A DNA stretch of 64,000 bases from Anaerolineales bacterium (GCA_015075625.1 JABTTZ010000002.1:434001-498000), one strand, 5' to 3'; shown: positions 25,228-36,088, counted from the stretch's first letter. Notes: generated by a model not told the origin, from the letters alone. Numbers and translations: made by a program.

Positions 25228-27540
25228 TCAATTTTGCTGTAAAACCATAACCCCATCTCTCCCTCTCAGTTTGAGACGCTGGTCCCCCACCTGCCCAACA
25301 ATCAAGGACTCATCACACTGATACCCGCTGAGACTGACTTCAGCCCAAAACTCTGGCTGCTCTGTTCTAAGCGTTAGCCGCCCCCCTTCGTCAATGATCT
25401 CAATCACCTCTGAGGTCAGGTAATGGATGACGATCTCCGGTCGGATGTGCCACTCTAGAGGCAAGATAGCCCCAGACCGTGCCGGAAGCCTTAACCTGTG
25501 TCCGCCAAAAAGGGAAACGTCAGCGGCGGCAATGGTCGTTTCAAGGGGATCATCCTGATAGTTAGTGATGAACAAGAACCCTCCGTTTTCGCCATCGGAA
25601 AGACGCACATCAGCCCAACTGCTTAAGGTGAACTGGGGCGGACAGCCCATCCGATCTGCCATCTGGCGCAGAATATCTAAATCGTCGGGGGTATTTGCCG
25701 CTAACGCTGCACCAAAGACCATCACCTGACCCATCCCTACCTGTTTGATGAAGCCCACAGGCTGCCCCTCTGCTGAAGTAGCAAACACTTCATCAAAGTC
25801 CCCCGAATAGGTTTCCATAAACGAGACCGGAACATCTCGGTAGGCAAAGGCTTGGAGTGCAGCGGGCATAAAGGGCGGGACGCTGTGGATGGACTGAATG
25901 CCGATTGTTTCTTGCAAGATCGTGCAGGGGGTATGCTCAAAGGTCTCTGCGCACATGCGCCCAACAAGGATCAACGTCCCGCCCTTCTGAACGTACTCTT
26001 GTAGTTTCAACTGGCTGGCTGTTTCACACAGTTTGTCCATCATCACCCAAAGGATGGGTGTCTGTTCCACATCGAGGTCAGCGCGAGTCAGGTCGAGGGC
26101 GTCAAAAGGGCGGTGGGTTAGGGCTAACCCACGCGCTAGAAAATCGAACAAAATCACCTCCCGCTGATGGGTCAGAATGTCCGTAGTGGGGCGGGTAAAG
26201 GTGTTGTTCACTTCAGTCATAAAATAATCGAGCAAAACGCCGATGGTGGTCACGGCTTTGGGCTGCGCCCGCATCAGATCAGCACCGTATGCCTTCAACA
26301 CCCGCGAAAGTTTAGGATAGCGGTGATAATGGCTGCGCAGGCTGCCATCTTTACGTACCGGATGCCCCCAGTCGTGGCGCTTTATCGGACTGAGCAAGGG
26401 ATCATTTTCGCCGTCGAAAAACAGATAGTGATTCACCGCCCGCATCCCACAAGAAATACACAGGCGGCTGTGCAACTCGTAGAGTGAGCTTTGGGCGCCG
26501 CTGAAATCCTGGTTTCCGCCCGCCTGAAACTCAATCGAAAAGAGCGCTTGCTCTGGATTTTGCCAGGCTTTGGTCATCTCATTCACCAGCAGCAGTTGAT
26601 GAAAGTTGCCTTCCCCGATGAAGATCGGATACACATCGGTGGCACTGATCATACCCTCCAGAGCGATCACTTCCACCAACTGGGAAAGCCCGATAGGGAA
26701 GGTTTTTCCGCCGTTGCCAAACCCATGAATGTTAATTACGGCTGGGGTTTCCATACCGTGCGCTTTCGCCCGCTCCCACAAATGTGAAGCATAGTCGCGC
26801 AGGTAAGTGCGGTAGAAACGCCGATAGTCTTCGATCACCAGGGACGCATGGGAACTCTGAGGGTGGGCGATCTGCCCCACAAGGAAATCTGTCAGATTGA
26901 GGGCGGGGTAGTGTTGGGTAAGGCGCTCCCCGTAATGGGTGCGCAGAAAATCCCCAAACCGAGCGAGGGTGTCCGGGTTGAGATCGATCACATTCCGCAC
27001 CCACTGGATCATGCCCATCTCATTATCCAACTGGGTGAGGACGATGTTGCCCCCCCGCGATATTTGGCGCGGCGCTAGAACCTCAAACACCGCCTGATAC
27101 CAGCCTTCAACACACCTCAAAAAATCTGGGTGCAAGTAACTGGCTACATTGTGGGCTTTACCGTCCTGCCCAATGAACGCCGCTTGGGGATATTGGCTGA
27201 ACACCCAGGGTGGGATGCCCTCGTTGATGGTCTCCGCCATAATGTAAGGACCAGGGCGGGCGATGATTAAAAAGCCCATCTGTGCGGCTAGATCAAGAAA
27301 CCCGGACAAACTGCGCATGGGGTGGGTGTGTCCATCTAAATCAGTGTGTCGCGGTTCGGGTTGATGCCATAGCCATGGGATATAGGTTGCTACTGCATTG
27401 AATCCGGCTGTGCGCAGTAATCCAAGAGAATGGGACCACTGATCGATGGGGGTGCGAAAGTAGTGGAACTCACCCGCCTGAAGGAAGAGTGGGTTATCGT
27501 TCAGCCAAAACTGCCCGCCGCCTACAGAAAATGTACTCAC
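25228..27540 (-). CDS. Glycoside hydrolase family 35 enzyme
   Basis: 770 residues, no signal peptide, so cytoplasmic. The GH35 TIM barrel is at about 10-350: GEFHYFRTP, GFNAVATYIPW, FLIIARPGPYIMAE, the proton donor Glu in LTQLDNEMG (about 174; the usual GH35 motif is ENEYG) and the likely nucleophile Glu in LFSIEFQAG (about 337). A beta-sandwich region with a Gln-amidotransferase-like fold (about 400-640) follows. GH35 enzymes are usually beta-galactosidases, but members linked to GH144 genes act on beta-1,2-glucosidic bonds, as I recall from an Ignavibacterium enzyme. Given the GH144-like neighbour, that activity is more likely here (inference). The start is a GTG with AGGGGA upstream. Last gene of the leftward operon. 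Confidence 0.87.
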   Translation of the reverse strand: MSTFSVGGGQFWLNDNPLFLQAGEFHYFRTPIDQWSHSLGLLRTAGFNAVATYIPWLWHQPEPRHTDLDGHTHPMRSLSGFLDLAAQMGFLIIARPGPYIMAETINEGIPPWVFSQYPQAAFIGQDGKAHNVASYLHPDFLRCVEGWYQAVFEVLAPRQISRGGNIVLTQLDNEMGMIQWVRNVIDLNPDTLARFGDFLRTHYGERLTQHYPALNLTDFLVGQIAHPQSSHASLVIEDYRRFYRTYLRDYASHLWERAKAHGMETPAVINIHGFGNGGKTFPIGLSQLVEVIALEGMISATDVYPIFIGEGNFHQLLLVNEMTKAWQNPEQALFSIEFQAGGNQDFSGAQSSLYELHSRLCISCGMRAVNHYLFFDGENDPLLSPIKRHDWGHPVRKDGSLRSHYHRYPKLSRVLKAYGADLMRAQPKAVTTIGVLLDYFMTEVNNTFTRPTTDILTHQREVILFDFLARGLALTHRPFDALDLTRADLDVEQTPILWVMMDKLCETASQLKLQEYVQKGGTLILVGRMCAETFEHTPCTILQETIGIQSIHSVPPFMPAALQAFAYRDVPVSFMETYSGDFDEVFATSAEGQPVGFIKQVGMGQVMVFGAALAANTPDDLDILRQMADRMGCPPQFTLSSWADVRLSDGENGGFLFITNYQDDPLETTIAAADVSLFGGHRLRLPARSGAILPLEWHIRPEIVIHYLTSEVIEIIDEGGRLTLRTEQPEFWAEVSLSGYQCDESLIVGQVGDQRLKLRGRDGVMVLQQN

Positions 27541-27629
27541 TTACGTCCCCTTTTCGCTTGATAAAACCCAAGAATCTAGCCGTAAACTAGGGTTTGGCTT
27601 GTAATCAGGGTAGAACGTATTTCAAAAAT

Positions 27630-27679
27630 CCTATCCCCCTATTTTTGCTTGCAGGGAAAGGGGGCAGGGGGATAGGGGA
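27630..27679. repeat. CCCCCTATTTTTGC inverted repeat
   Basis: TATCCCCCTATTTTTGCTTG followed by CAGGGAAAGGGGGCAGGGGGATA forms a hairpin between the GH144-like and GH35 genes. It might reduce expression of the last gene, but there is no T-tract. Confidence 0.55.
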
Positions 27680-27716
27680 GTTCTACTCAATCAATCTAGG
27701 AGGAGCGCTGTACCGA

Positions 27717-28973
27717 TCAGTTCTTGATGGGCATGGAGGGGGAAGCCTCCCGTTTGGTGAAATGGAGGGTGCGAAGAGCATTCTGAACATATGGACTGTT
27801 CGTGTAGGTGTTCCAGATCAGCCCACTGAGGTAATTCTCAATCATGAGCATCGAGCAGCCTTTATCGATCCCGTACAGCGCACTACTGTACCAGGGGGGA
27901 TCACTAACTAGGTTGTAGGCGTCAAAAAAGCCGTACTTACCCCACGTTTGGGGATGTTCATGATAGAGATACTCCATCATTGCTATCGTTAAATCAGGGA
28001 TGAAAGGCAGACAGGCGATTGCACTGTAGATGGAAACTGTACCCGTATGGTGAGGCGGATGCAGCGACGGAGAACTGCCAGCCACTTCATACCCCTTAGG
28101 ATAGTCTCCAGCGCTTAACCCCCAGCTATTGGCATGATAGGTCTTGAAGGACTGCGCTTGTTCGATGCAAAAACTGCGGTTGGCTAATGCCGCCAGTCGG
28201 GTATTGTTAAACCAGTCAATGCCATCGGGATCGAGATATCTTGCCGTGTCGAGCCATGCCTCGCTGAACTGGTAGGCGAATAAGTTACCGCCGGGATTGA
28301 TGATAATGGGCTGCCCTTCAAAGTAGCCTATATCACGCCGAAACCCTTGATAAAGCCGGCGTGCCACCGAGGGATCAAGGTGTCCAGCCGCTTGCAAGTA
28401 CATCATCTTTTGTTCGGCAGCCATATCCCACTGACCGATAAATCCCGGTTCACCCTCCACATAGTCCCCGTCCTTATCGGGGTTATATGCCATCCGAAAA
28501 CGGGTCTGCCCCTCATGCTCAAAAACCAGCCACGCCCAATCCACCCGTTCGAGTAGTTTCTGAGCCGTTTCGCGCACCTGATCATCGTGAAAATAGGCGG
28601 CTGCGGTAATCACCCCATTCAGGCATAGGGCGGTGTCGATGGTCGAATACTCACACTTATTCAGGCGTTGAGCGCTTTTCATGTCTAAGAAGTGGGCAAA
28701 AAAGCCCCGATGATGGCTGACTTGATTCCAGAGAGTGCGCAACGTCCCCTGTGTGATCTCCAACGCTTTCTGCCGGGGCAGCAGACCACGCTCACTGGCG
28801 ATTACCCAAGCACTCAGGCTAAATCCCAGGGCGGCAATCGATGCGATCTGAAGATTTTTGGTAGCGTCCACCGTCAAGCCAAATCCCTGACTGTGTGGGT
28901 CGAGATTAGTGAAGTCCAAAAAAAATTGAATTGAACCTTGCAGTTCACGATCAAGAAGCGAGCGAACATCCAT
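27717..28973 (-). CDS. GH144-like enzyme (Glycoamylase-fold, probable endo-beta-1,2-glucanase)
   Basis: 418 residues from the ATG at 28973 (GGAGAG nine bases upstream); the TTG further up is not needed. It is an (alpha/alpha)6-barrel of the Glycoamylase domain: GFGLTVDATKNLQIASIAAL with ASIAALGFSLSA, GFFAHFLDM, STIDTALCLNG, then SWGLSAGDYPKGYEV, HTGTVSIYSAIACLPF and GKYGFFDAYNL. This domain order matches GH144 endo-beta-1,2-glucanases. There is no signal peptide, so it acts on imported oligosaccharides or intracellular glucan. Its neighbours are a LacI regulator, a GH35 and a full ABC import system. Known relatives also include GH189-type cyclases, so the product is predicted, not proven. Confidence 0.8.
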   Translation of the reverse strand: MDVRSLLDRELQGSIQFFLDFTNLDPHSQGFGLTVDATKNLQIASIAALGFSLSAWVIASERGLLPRQKALEITQGTLRTLWNQVSHHRGFFAHFLDMKSAQRLNKCEYSTIDTALCLNGVITAAAYFHDDQVRETAQKLLERVDWAWLVFEHEGQTRFRMAYNPDKDGDYVEGEPGFIGQWDMAAEQKMMYLQAAGHLDPSVARRLYQGFRRDIGYFEGQPIIINPGGNLFAYQFSEAWLDTARYLDPDGIDWFNNTRLAALANRSFCIEQAQSFKTYHANSWGLSAGDYPKGYEVAGSSPSLHPPHHTGTVSIYSAIACLPFIPDLTIAMMEYLYHEHPQTWGKYGFFDAYNLVSDPPWYSSALYGIDKGCSMLMIENYLSGLIWNTYTNSPYVQNALRTLHFTKREASPSMPIKN

Positions 28974-29007
28974 AAGGTTGTGTCTCTCCAACTATTCGGG
29001 CATTACT

Positions 29008-29973
29008 CTACAACATAGATGATTGGCGTGCGATGAATTGGACAGGAATGCGATCTATCTGAAAGGGCATTTCCTTATCAAGGAAGTCGATTAACTGTCG
29101 CGCCGCAGCCGCGCCCCACTCAAAACGCGACTCCCTGAGCGTCGAAAGCGGGGGATCGGTGTGCCGTGAAAGGGCAATATCATCAAAGCCAACAAGGGCA
29201 ATATCGGTGGGAGCGCGAAGTCCACGCTCATGCATGGCACGCAAGAAGCCAATAGCCATCTGGTCATTCGCACAAAAAACGGCATTGGGCAGATCGTTCC
29301 CCGCAAAAACCATCTGAGCCGCCTCATAGCCTGAAACCTCTGTAAAATTGGCTTGATACACGGGGACCTGTATCTGATGCTGTTCAGCCTCCGCAAGGAA
29401 GGTCGCCATACGTTCGGCATTATCGAAGGAATCAGCAGCGCCGGCGACAAACGCCAACTTTTGTAACCCCTGCGCGTAAAGATGGTGAAATACTTGGCGA
29501 ACCCCTTGCGCGTTATCCAACAGCAAGGTGACAATAAAATCGCTTTGCAAGGGGCGATCTAAGACCACCACAGGAAAGCGACTAGCCGCCAGTTTGAGCA
29601 GAGTCTCATTGGAAATTTTGGAGTCGAACACAATCGCCCCATCCACCTGACGATGAAGGAGAATTCGTCGGGGGGAACGGCTTTCCGGGCATACCAACAA
29701 TTCGTAATCAGTCTCTAAAATGACGCTGTGAATGCCTTCCAAAATCTCCTCATAAAAGGAGCCGCCAAAACGGGAGATAAACACCCCGATGGTGTGGGTT
29801 TTGCGCTTTTTGAGGTTTCGGGCGAAGGCGTTGGGGTGGTAGTTAAGCTCTGTAGCAGCCTCCATTACCCGCTTGCGGGTGGCATCGCTAATCGTCCCTT
29901 TCTGATTGAGAACATACGACGCGGTGGTGACACTCACCCCCGCGCGGGTGGCGACATCTCGAATGGTGGTCAT
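29008..29973 (-). CDS. LacI-family transcriptional regulator
   Basis: 321 residues. The N-terminal HTH (TIRDVATRAGVSVTTASYVL, about 3-22) and hinge helix (about 45-60) are followed by a periplasmic-binding-like effector domain (IGVFISRF, VDGAIVFDSK, FVAGAADSFDNAERM, NAVFCANDQMAIG, GFDDIALSRHTDPPLST). It probably senses an intracellular sugar and controls the locus. Candidate operators are the twin palindromes at 42534-42585, between the two divergent arms. It lies inside the leftward operon, hence likely autoregulation. Confidence 0.93.
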   Translation of the reverse strand: MTTIRDVATRAGVSVTTASYVLNQKGTISDATRKRVMEAATELNYHPNAFARNLKKRKTHTIGVFISRFGGSFYEEILEGIHSVILETDYELLVCPESRSPRRILLHRQVDGAIVFDSKISNETLLKLAASRFPVVVLDRPLQSDFIVTLLLDNAQGVRQVFHHLYAQGLQKLAFVAGAADSFDNAERMATFLAEAEQHQIQVPVYQANFTEVSGYEAAQMVFAGNDLPNAVFCANDQMAIGFLRAMHERGLRAPTDIALVGFDDIALSRHTDPPLSTLRESRFEWGAAAARQLIDFLDKEMPFQIDRIPVQFIARQSSML

Positions 29974-30038
29974 GGATTTTCCTTACCTATAACGTTGTAG
30001 TAGCGTCCGTGTGAAAGGATGATGGTAAACAATGCACT

Positions 30039-30980
30039 TCATTCGCCAGTAACCCCGCTTCGTTCAACCGATTCGACAAACCACCGTTGCAAAATGAAGT
30101 ACATCACCAGCAGAGGTAGGATATTCAAAAATGTGCCGCTCATTTTGACCGCCTCATTCAATCGGTCAAAAACGTTGACCACGCCCGGCGGATAAAGGTT
30201 TTCGTAAGCCTGTACAAATTTGGAGAGCTGCATTGGCAGGGTGGTTGTACCCCCTTCCAAGAAGATCACCGTGAGAAAGGTTTCGTTCCAATACCACACT
30301 ACCGAGAAAATGAACGAAACAATATAGGCTGGAAGTGCGGCGGGCATTGCCACCGTGAAGAAAATGCGTACATCAGAAGCACCATCAAGGCGGGCTGATT
30401 CCTCCAATACTTTGGGCAGTGAAAGAAAGTTTTGGTAAAAAATCAGGACGAAAATCGCACTTCTGAAGCCTTGCCCCATGAGAGCAGGCAAAATGAGCGC
30501 CAGCGGATTTCCCAACAGCCCCATGTCTCGATAGGTGAGCATCTGCGGGATGACGGTGTTCTGTGGGGGGATGATGAAAGTCGCCAGTAAAAGCAGCAGA
30601 ACGATAGGCTTGCCCCAGAAGCGGTAGCGTGCCAACCCATAGCCCACTAGGGAGGCAACAAATGTCTGAAGCAGCGATGGAATCACACTGATTAGCACCG
30701 AAGCCAGCAAGGTGTTGACGTAGTTCAATACGCGGAACGCCTTCAGGTAGTTGCCCGGATAGAACTCGGTTGGCACCCACTGCACCATGGGGTTGAGCAA
30801 ATCATTGGGGCTTTTGATGCTGGTCACAAACATGAACAGCAGCGGATGCAAATAGACAAAGCCGATGGCGATCAACAGCGCATACAAGACGAGAGTAAAG
30901 ATCGCCCCGTGTCGGGCGCGGCTGCCAAAGAGGAATCCACGCAGCCGCTCTACCATCGGATGACGGAGGATTTGTTTCAC
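30039..30980 (-). CDS. Carbohydrate ABC transporter permease, MalG type (system A)
   Basis: 313 residues from the GTG at 30980, which overlaps the stop of the upstream permease (GTGA). The longer frame to 31328 is not supported, because it covers that gene. Six membrane helices are expected (first at about 25-48). The cytoplasmic EAA loop, which contacts the ATPase, is EESARLDGASDVRIFFTVAMP at about 205-225. It forms the inner-membrane channel with the MalF-type partner. No ATPase is encoded nearby. Confidence 0.9.
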   Translation of the reverse strand: MKQILRHPMVERLRGFLFGSRARHGAIFTLVLYALLIAIGFVYLHPLLFMFVTSIKSPNDLLNPMVQWVPTEFYPGNYLKAFRVLNYVNTLLASVLISVIPSLLQTFVASLVGYGLARYRFWGKPIVLLLLLATFIIPPQNTVIPQMLTYRDMGLLGNPLALILPALMGQGFRSAIFVLIFYQNFLSLPKVLEESARLDGASDVRIFFTVAMPAALPAYIVSFIFSVVWYWNETFLTVIFLEGGTTTLPMQLSKFVQAYENLYPPGVVNVFDRLNEAVKMSGTFLNILPLLVMYFILQRWFVESVERSGVTGE

Positions 30981-31864
30981 CTTGCCCCCTTCCTTGCCCA
31001 ATTCATGAGGACCCAATAAACAAGCCCCAGAAGGACAACCATCACCCCAAAGTAGATGAACGCCAGCGCACTGGCATAGCCGATTCCCCCGTGAATGTCG
31101 TATGTCCGAGCATAAACATACTGAATCACTTTGTTTTCCGAAAAATGAGAGAGGGTGATGATCGTGTAAATGGCGTTGACCACCGTTGCCATCGAGAGCG
31201 AAGGCAAGGTGACCTTCCAGAAGATTTCCCAACCCGAAGCGCCATCGATTGCTGCTGCCTCGTAGATGCTCCGATCCACTTTCTGTAAACTGGCAAGATA
31301 GATCAGGATTTGCACCCCCGAAAACCACAGGATGAGGATGAACGAGGTGAGCAAGTACTCTACGGGATTGCGCAATGCTTGTGGAAGCTGCTCCAAAAAG
31401 GCGATTACCGCCGGGGTGTTGGCAATGCCCGGCGCAGAAGCAGCCCCTTGCTCAGTCAGTTCTTTGATCACCGGTCCACTGGTAATGACGATGGGCAGGA
31501 AAAAGATGGTGCGAAAGAGTCCTTTGAATCGGAACTTAAGGTTCAGGAACATCGCAATCAACATGGCAAAGATCAACACAATCGGCACGGAGACGACGGT
31601 TTCGATGGTGTACCCGATTAGCAGCTCGACAAAGGTGGGATCGGTGAATAAGCCCCGTGTATAGTTTGCCCACTCAACAAAATCCAACGTGATGCTGGTG
31701 GCAGTCACCGTGACGCGATTTTGGCTGTAACGAAAGGTTTCTACAAGCGGCAAAAAGGTGAACAGCGCAAAGCCTACAAGCCAGATTAGGATAAAGGCGT
31801 ACCCGTGCAGGGCTTCCCGGCTGCGGAGGCTGATCTCACGGCGACGGGGCGTGCGAATCGTCAT
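30977..31864 (-). CDS. Carbohydrate ABC transporter permease, MalF type (system A)
   Basis: 295 residues with six predicted membrane helices. The EAA loop reads [20 protein letters not shown] (about 205-224). It starts in an ATGA overlap with the DUF5696-like gene and ends in a GTGA overlap with the MalG-type gene, so the three are translationally coupled. The substrate is predicted to be a gluco-oligosaccharide from the enzymes of the locus. A second permease pair lies at 36085-37908. Confidence 0.9.
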   Translation of the reverse strand: MTIRTPRRREISLRSREALHGYAFILIWLVGFALFTFLPLVETFRYSQNRVTVTATSITLDFVEWANYTRGLFTDPTFVELLIGYTIETVVSVPIVLIFAMLIAMFLNLKFRFKGLFRTIFFLPIVITSGPVIKELTEQGAASAPGIANTPAVIAFLEQLPQALRNPVEYLLTSFILILWFSGVQILIYLASLQKVDRSIYEAAAIDGASGWEIFWKVTLPSLSMATVVNAIYTIITLSHFSENKVIQYVYARTYDIHGGIGYASALAFIYFGVMVVLLGLVYWVLMNWARKGAR

Positions 31865-34059
31865 TGGCTATTCTCCAAAAGCGCGGCGTTTTTTGCCTCG
31901 ATGGTTATCCCGCCATAGACAAAAGGGTGATCCGTGTAATTGACGATGATCTGCTTGCCGTTGCCGTAGGTGGTGGCAAAGACCCCCTTATTAAGCTGTT
32001 TGCGGGCGACAATGGGTTGTCCCCGTACTGGAGACAGAAGATCATTCAGCCACAGGTAAGTGCGTTTGATCTGCTCACCCCACTGGGCATAAGAGGAACT
32101 GTAAATAAGCCATGCCGAGGCGGTGTTGATCATGTTGGCAGTGGGTTCATAGGTCACAAAGTACGATGGGTAAATACCATAATCAATGTGATGCAAGAGA
32201 TCGTTTTGAACATTGGACGAAAAGTTGAGCGCTGCGCCGTAGTAGGGAACATAACCCGCTAACACCACCGGCAAAAACGGAACAGCCTCAGTGGTGTAGA
32301 TGTACCCATTATCGCCCAAGGGCATATCGTAATAAGCCTCCATCTGCCCCCAAAGATAGCTGTTGGGGCGGTAGAAACCGAGGGGTAGAGGCGAGTCGCT
32401 CAGCATGGTCTGGTAAAATGCGATGGCTTCTTCACGGTTGAGCAAATGCCCCTGCCGGAAGTCACTGTAGAGGTTTGACCCGATGCTGTCGAGGGCAAGC
32501 CCAACTTTGATCTGATCGGCTGCGTCCTTTACAAAGGTGGTATAGCGCCACTGGAGGGTTTCAGCAGTGAAGTAGTAATTGTAGAAGCGGTTGTAGCCTT
32601 CGATATTCACCCCTGTGATCGCCATCGCCAGATCGTTACGGACTGAATACCCCGATTCGCCCCACAGCGCCGCTTGTGCGTCTAGATAGAGTGAAAAGCG
32701 CCCCCCTTCCGCCGCGATTCTTTCAGCCAGTGTGTGTAGTTCACCGATATTGCCTAACGCGGACTCTACAGTTAACGATAGGGAGGGCATGGTTAACGCC
32801 CCCAAAGGCTGCCAGCCAAAGTAGATCACATGGGGGTTGGGAATGTTCAGCGCTGCCAGAATGTCGCTCATCTGGCGGATGGTGGTCATGGGGACAAAAC
32901 GATCCCAGACCATCACTTTTTCTTTATCGCCGCCCAGAAATTCAAGGCGGATACCAATGTTGGGATTGGGATCGGTATGTTTGAATAGAAGCCCCTTTCT
33001 GACCAGATACTGCTGATAACTGAGTGCCATGCCTACATAGTTTGCCGCTTCACCCGTGAGGAAACGATAGTGAACGACGACATCATAGGTGTTGGGGCGC
33101 CTCTGGATGGTTGTTACCCCTGCTCCCGAACGGTTTGTTGCCTGAAAGTAACTTTGGTTGCGAATGAAAGCGTTATAGAGGAAATTGAAGTTGGTGATGA
33201 TCCCCGCAGGGTGTACCTGAAGTTCTCCATAGGCAGCGCCTTTTTCAACCACAACGAGAAAAGCGTTTTCGCCCTCCCCATGCACCATCCCAAAGACGGG
33301 GAAAGAGATGGGATAGGGTAAATTCACCAAGGGGTTATAGGGCTGAGTGGCAATCATGCCCAAATCTGCGCCATAGTAGCGCCCATAAAACATGGTTTGG
33401 GCTTTCGTGGAATCGGCAAAATGGATCAAGCTGCCCGTTCCATCAGGGATGAACATATAGCCGGGTATCGTGCCGCCCCGCGTCGCGCCCATAAAGGGAT
33501 ACAAAATAATCTGCCCCAATCGGTATTGGGGGCTGTCTTCAACAATGGACGTGTAAGGTATTTCCACCCTCACCCCTTCAGGCTCCAACTGTACAATTAG
33601 CTTTAGGGAGATGCCCACATCTTGAAAGGTTATGTGGGCTAAAATGCCTTGATCCATCGGGTTGACCACTACGATAGGGCTGCTGTTGCTAAGGGAAAGG
33701 CGTTTGCTAATTGCCTTCTCGTCCAGATAGTCGATACTGATCCCACTGCGAGCAAAGGCTTGCCACGAGCGGTTGAGCCGATCCCCCTCAATCAGGTCAT
33801 CAATGCCCGAATGCCACAGGTAACCGCTGCGTTTATCCACCACCTTAAAGGACAGCGTGGTTGCATCGAGATGCAATTGAAATACGTCATTTTCAGCAAC
33901 TTGCCGATAAGAAGCAGGGATTCCCTGCAACGGAGGTTCCGCTCTCACCGTATATGCCGCCGTACTTCTAGCCGTCAGAACCAGGCACATCAGGAGCAGC
34001 ATAACGCGCCCATAGATACCTCTTTGATGCCCCGTCGGGGGGGAAATCATGTTAGCCAC
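31861..34059 (-). CDS. DUF5696-like secreted protein, possible glycoside hydrolase-type barrel
   Basis: 732 residues from the GTG at 34059, which has GGAGG nine bases upstream; an ATG at 34050 is the alternative. An N-terminal signal or anchor segment ([12 protein letters not shown]) exports it. Residues about 45-300 form a beta-sandwich ([27 protein letters not shown]) as in the N-terminal domain of several GH clans. Residues about 320-620 look like a barrel, with [31 protein letters not shown] and [15 protein letters not shown] containing acidic residues at strand ends. I recall the family as DUF5696, often found beside sugar ABC genes in Bacillota. The activity is unknown; an extracellular glycosidase is my inference. 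Confidence 0.7.
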   Translation of the reverse strand: MANMISPPTGHQRGIYGRVMLLLMCLVLTARSTAAYTVRAEPPLQGIPASYRQVAENDVFQLHLDATTLSFKVVDKRSGYLWHSGIDDLIEGDRLNRSWQAFARSGISIDYLDEKAISKRLSLSNSSPIVVVNPMDQGILAHITFQDVGISLKLIVQLEPEGVRVEIPYTSIVEDSPQYRLGQIILYPFMGATRGGTIPGYMFIPDGTGSLIHFADSTKAQTMFYGRYYGADLGMIATQPYNPLVNLPYPISFPVFGMVHGEGENAFLVVVEKGAAYGELQVHPAGIITNFNFLYNAFIRNQSYFQATNRSGAGVTTIQRRPNTYDVVVHYRFLTGEAANYVGMALSYQQYLVRKGLLFKHTDPNPNIGIRLEFLGGDKEKVMVWDRFVPMTTIRQMSDILAALNIPNPHVIYFGWQPLGALTMPSLSLTVESALGNIGELHTLAERIAAEGGRFSLYLDAQAALWGESGYSVRNDLAMAITGVNIEGYNRFYNYYFTAETLQWRYTTFVKDAADQIKVGLALDSIGSNLYSDFRQGHLLNREEAIAFYQTMLSDSPLPLGFYRPNSYLWGQMEAYYDMPLGDNGYIYTTEAVPFLPVVLAGYVPYYGAALNFSSNVQNDLLHHIDYGIYPSYFVTYEPTANMINTASAWLIYSSSYAQWGEQIKRTYLWLNDLLSPVRGQPIVARKQLNKGVFATTYGNGKQIIVNYTDHPFVYGGITIEAKNAALLENSQ

Positions 34060-36088
34060 GTAGACCGACCTCCTGAATGATTGCTTGGATGAACTCAAAC
34101 AATTGATTAAACAACACATAGAGGATGTAGCCAGTCAGAAGGAATATCCCCATCGTAAATAGAGTGATCAGGATATTCCGCACTGTTTCTGAAACCGAGT
34201 AATTGTGAATCTCCTTGACCATAATGATCAGCATGAGGATCGTCCACAACCACATGAGTTGGGTGGAGAAGGCGACGATAAAGACCTCATTGAGCGTCAA
34301 TAGGTTGGAGAGGAGAGCGATTGGCAGGGCAAACAAGGCGTAAGGAAAGAGGCTATAAGCGCTACCGATAATCACATGGCGCAGACGCCCTTCCCCATCG
34401 CTGATAGTGGCAACCAAATAGTTTGCGGCATTCCAGATGATGATCATCAAGAGGGTGGAAATGATTTCTGACTCTACTTGAATTTGCCAGGCGGTGGAAT
34501 ACGGGCTGAAGATGAACCCGGTCACATAAATGGTGACAACCCGCATCGCCAGTACCCAAGCATAGAGGATGAAGGCAAAGACAAGGCTGCCCCGGAGATT
34601 GTGCTTGATGTAGTAGAAACTATCGGCGGGCTGCCGGATAAAGCGGAACATAAAGGCAAAATCATCGACCAAACGAATTTTCTGGGCGCGGCGGATGCCC
34701 TGTCGTAGTGGGTCTAGCCAGTGGCGGCGCTGCTCCAAACGATTGAAAAGGCTTAAGACGATCCACGCCCCTAAAAAAAGTAGTAGGGCATCGCCCAATG
34801 AGCGCTGTAATACAGCGTTGCGCAGTTCCCAAAAGGTCTCAGAATAGCCGTTGCGATCTTCGGCATAGCGGTAATTCTGTAAGGCGTTGGTATAGTCGCC
34901 TTCCTTGTAGTAGGCGTCGGCGATAGCTTGATACGCCATAATGAACAGCCCATTGTACTTTAACACCTGCTCAAAATAGGGCTTTGCCTCTTGGTAGAAG
35001 CCGTTCATATAGAGTTGCACCCCATCATGGACGATTTTGGCAAAATCAGTGGTGCGGAAGGTGATAATCGCGTTCTTATCTTTGTCCAGCACGTAGAGGT
35101 CATCCCCCACGCGTTCAATGGCGGTGGGATAACGCAACATGCCTAAGCGCTGCTCCCCCCTATCCTCTGCGCCAAAGCGGAACAAGAGAGTCCCATTCAG
35201 GGTATATTCATAGATATGTCCACGTCCATCTATCGCCAAAAGTAGACCGCTGTCGCTTGTGTGAATGTCCCGAAAGGTTCGAGACCCGATGTGGTCTTTC
35301 ATCACGTTCTTGCCAGAGACAGTGAATTTGCGAATGCTCCTATTGGGTTCTGTTCCTCCCGTGATGGTATACACCAGCGACTGGTCATCAATGGTCACGT
35401 TGGAAGGGGAGGCGGCTTCATTCTTGACAAACTGATCAAGCTGCTCTTTGGTTAGGAAAAGCCGCTGCACGATCATCTTTAAGGACATTTCCGCCGAATT
35501 GGAGCCAAAATAACCGATGAAATGCCCATCGGTGTTCATCATTACCAGCCCATCCACTGAGCCTTCACTGACAATATAAAGATTCTTGCGCACATCAACG
35601 GCGATCTTGCGCGGCAGGAAGTCACGATTTGCGCCAAAGAGTGGCTCTGAGGGGCGTCCGAACTCCTTTACCAAGGTTCCCCTCTGGTCAAGGATCACGA
35701 TTGTATTTTTGCCCGCATCAGCAATGTAGATCATGCCGCTTTCGTCGACGAACACCCCCGTAGGAGTTTGCACCAACGCTTTGCCTAATTCCGCCACCAC
35801 CTGAAAGGTGGTGTCAATTTTGAGGATGCGTCCATTACCGGTATCGGCAATATACAAAAAACCATCTGGAGCGTAGTACATCTCCTCTGGACTAGAGACG
35901 GGTAGATCGATCTCTTGGAGCGGCGTGTAAGCGTCTTGGGTGGGGATGAATGCACCGCCGGGTCCAATTGCCCATGTGGTATAGGGTGAAATCGCACGGG
36001 CTTGGCTGTTGAGCGCTAACCACCCAATGAGGAGGAGCAGACCTAACCAAATCAGGCGTCTTTTCATCTGGTATGTTCTCATGGTCAC
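34052..36088 (-). CDS. NHL-repeat/TPR/Yip1 membrane protein
   Basis: 678 residues. A signal or anchor helix (about 10-30) precedes a six-bladed NHL-type propeller (about 55-355) with the pattern [43 protein letters not shown] and [24 protein letters not shown] pair follows at about 370-425 ([11 protein letters not shown]), then a helix at about 432-447. The C-terminal 200 residues form a Yip1 domain with about five helices ([35 protein letters not shown]). The propeller would be outside and the Yip1 part in the membrane. It starts by GTGA overlap with the permease upstream and overlaps the DUF5696-like gene downstream. A role in transport or sensing is inferred from position only. Confidence 0.8.
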   Translation of the reverse strand: MTMRTYQMKRRLIWLGLLLLIGWLALNSQARAISPYTTWAIGPGGAFIPTQDAYTPLQEIDLPVSSPEEMYYAPDGFLYIADTGNGRILKIDTTFQVVAELGKALVQTPTGVFVDESGMIYIADAGKNTIVILDQRGTLVKEFGRPSEPLFGANRDFLPRKIAVDVRKNLYIVSEGSVDGLVMMNTDGHFIGYFGSNSAEMSLKMIVQRLFLTKEQLDQFVKNEAASPSNVTIDDQSLVYTITGGTEPNRSIRKFTVSGKNVMKDHIGSRTFRDIHTSDSGLLLAIDGRGHIYEYTLNGTLLFRFGAEDRGEQRLGMLRYPTAIERVGDDLYVLDKDKNAIITFRTTDFAKIVHDGVQLYMNGFYQEAKPYFEQVLKYNGLFIMAYQAIADAYYKEGDYTNALQNYRYAEDRNGYSETFWELRNAVLQRSLGDALLLFLGAWIVLSLFNRLEQRRHWLDPLRQGIRRAQKIRLVDDFAFMFRFIRQPADSFYYIKHNLRGSLVFAFILYAWVLAMRVVTIYVTGFIFSPYSTAWQIQVESEIISTLLMIIIWNAANYLVATISDGEGRLRHVIIGSAYSLFPYALFALPIALLSNLLTLNEVFIVAFSTQLMWLWTILMLIIMVKEIHNYSVSETVRNILITLFTMGIFLLTGYILYVLFNQLFEFIQAIIQEVGLRG

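Noticed and set aside
30981-31328. N-terminal extension of the MalG-type permease (system A)
   Set aside because: It lies antiphase inside the MalF-type gene and has no family similarity; the GTG at 30980 starts the known fold.
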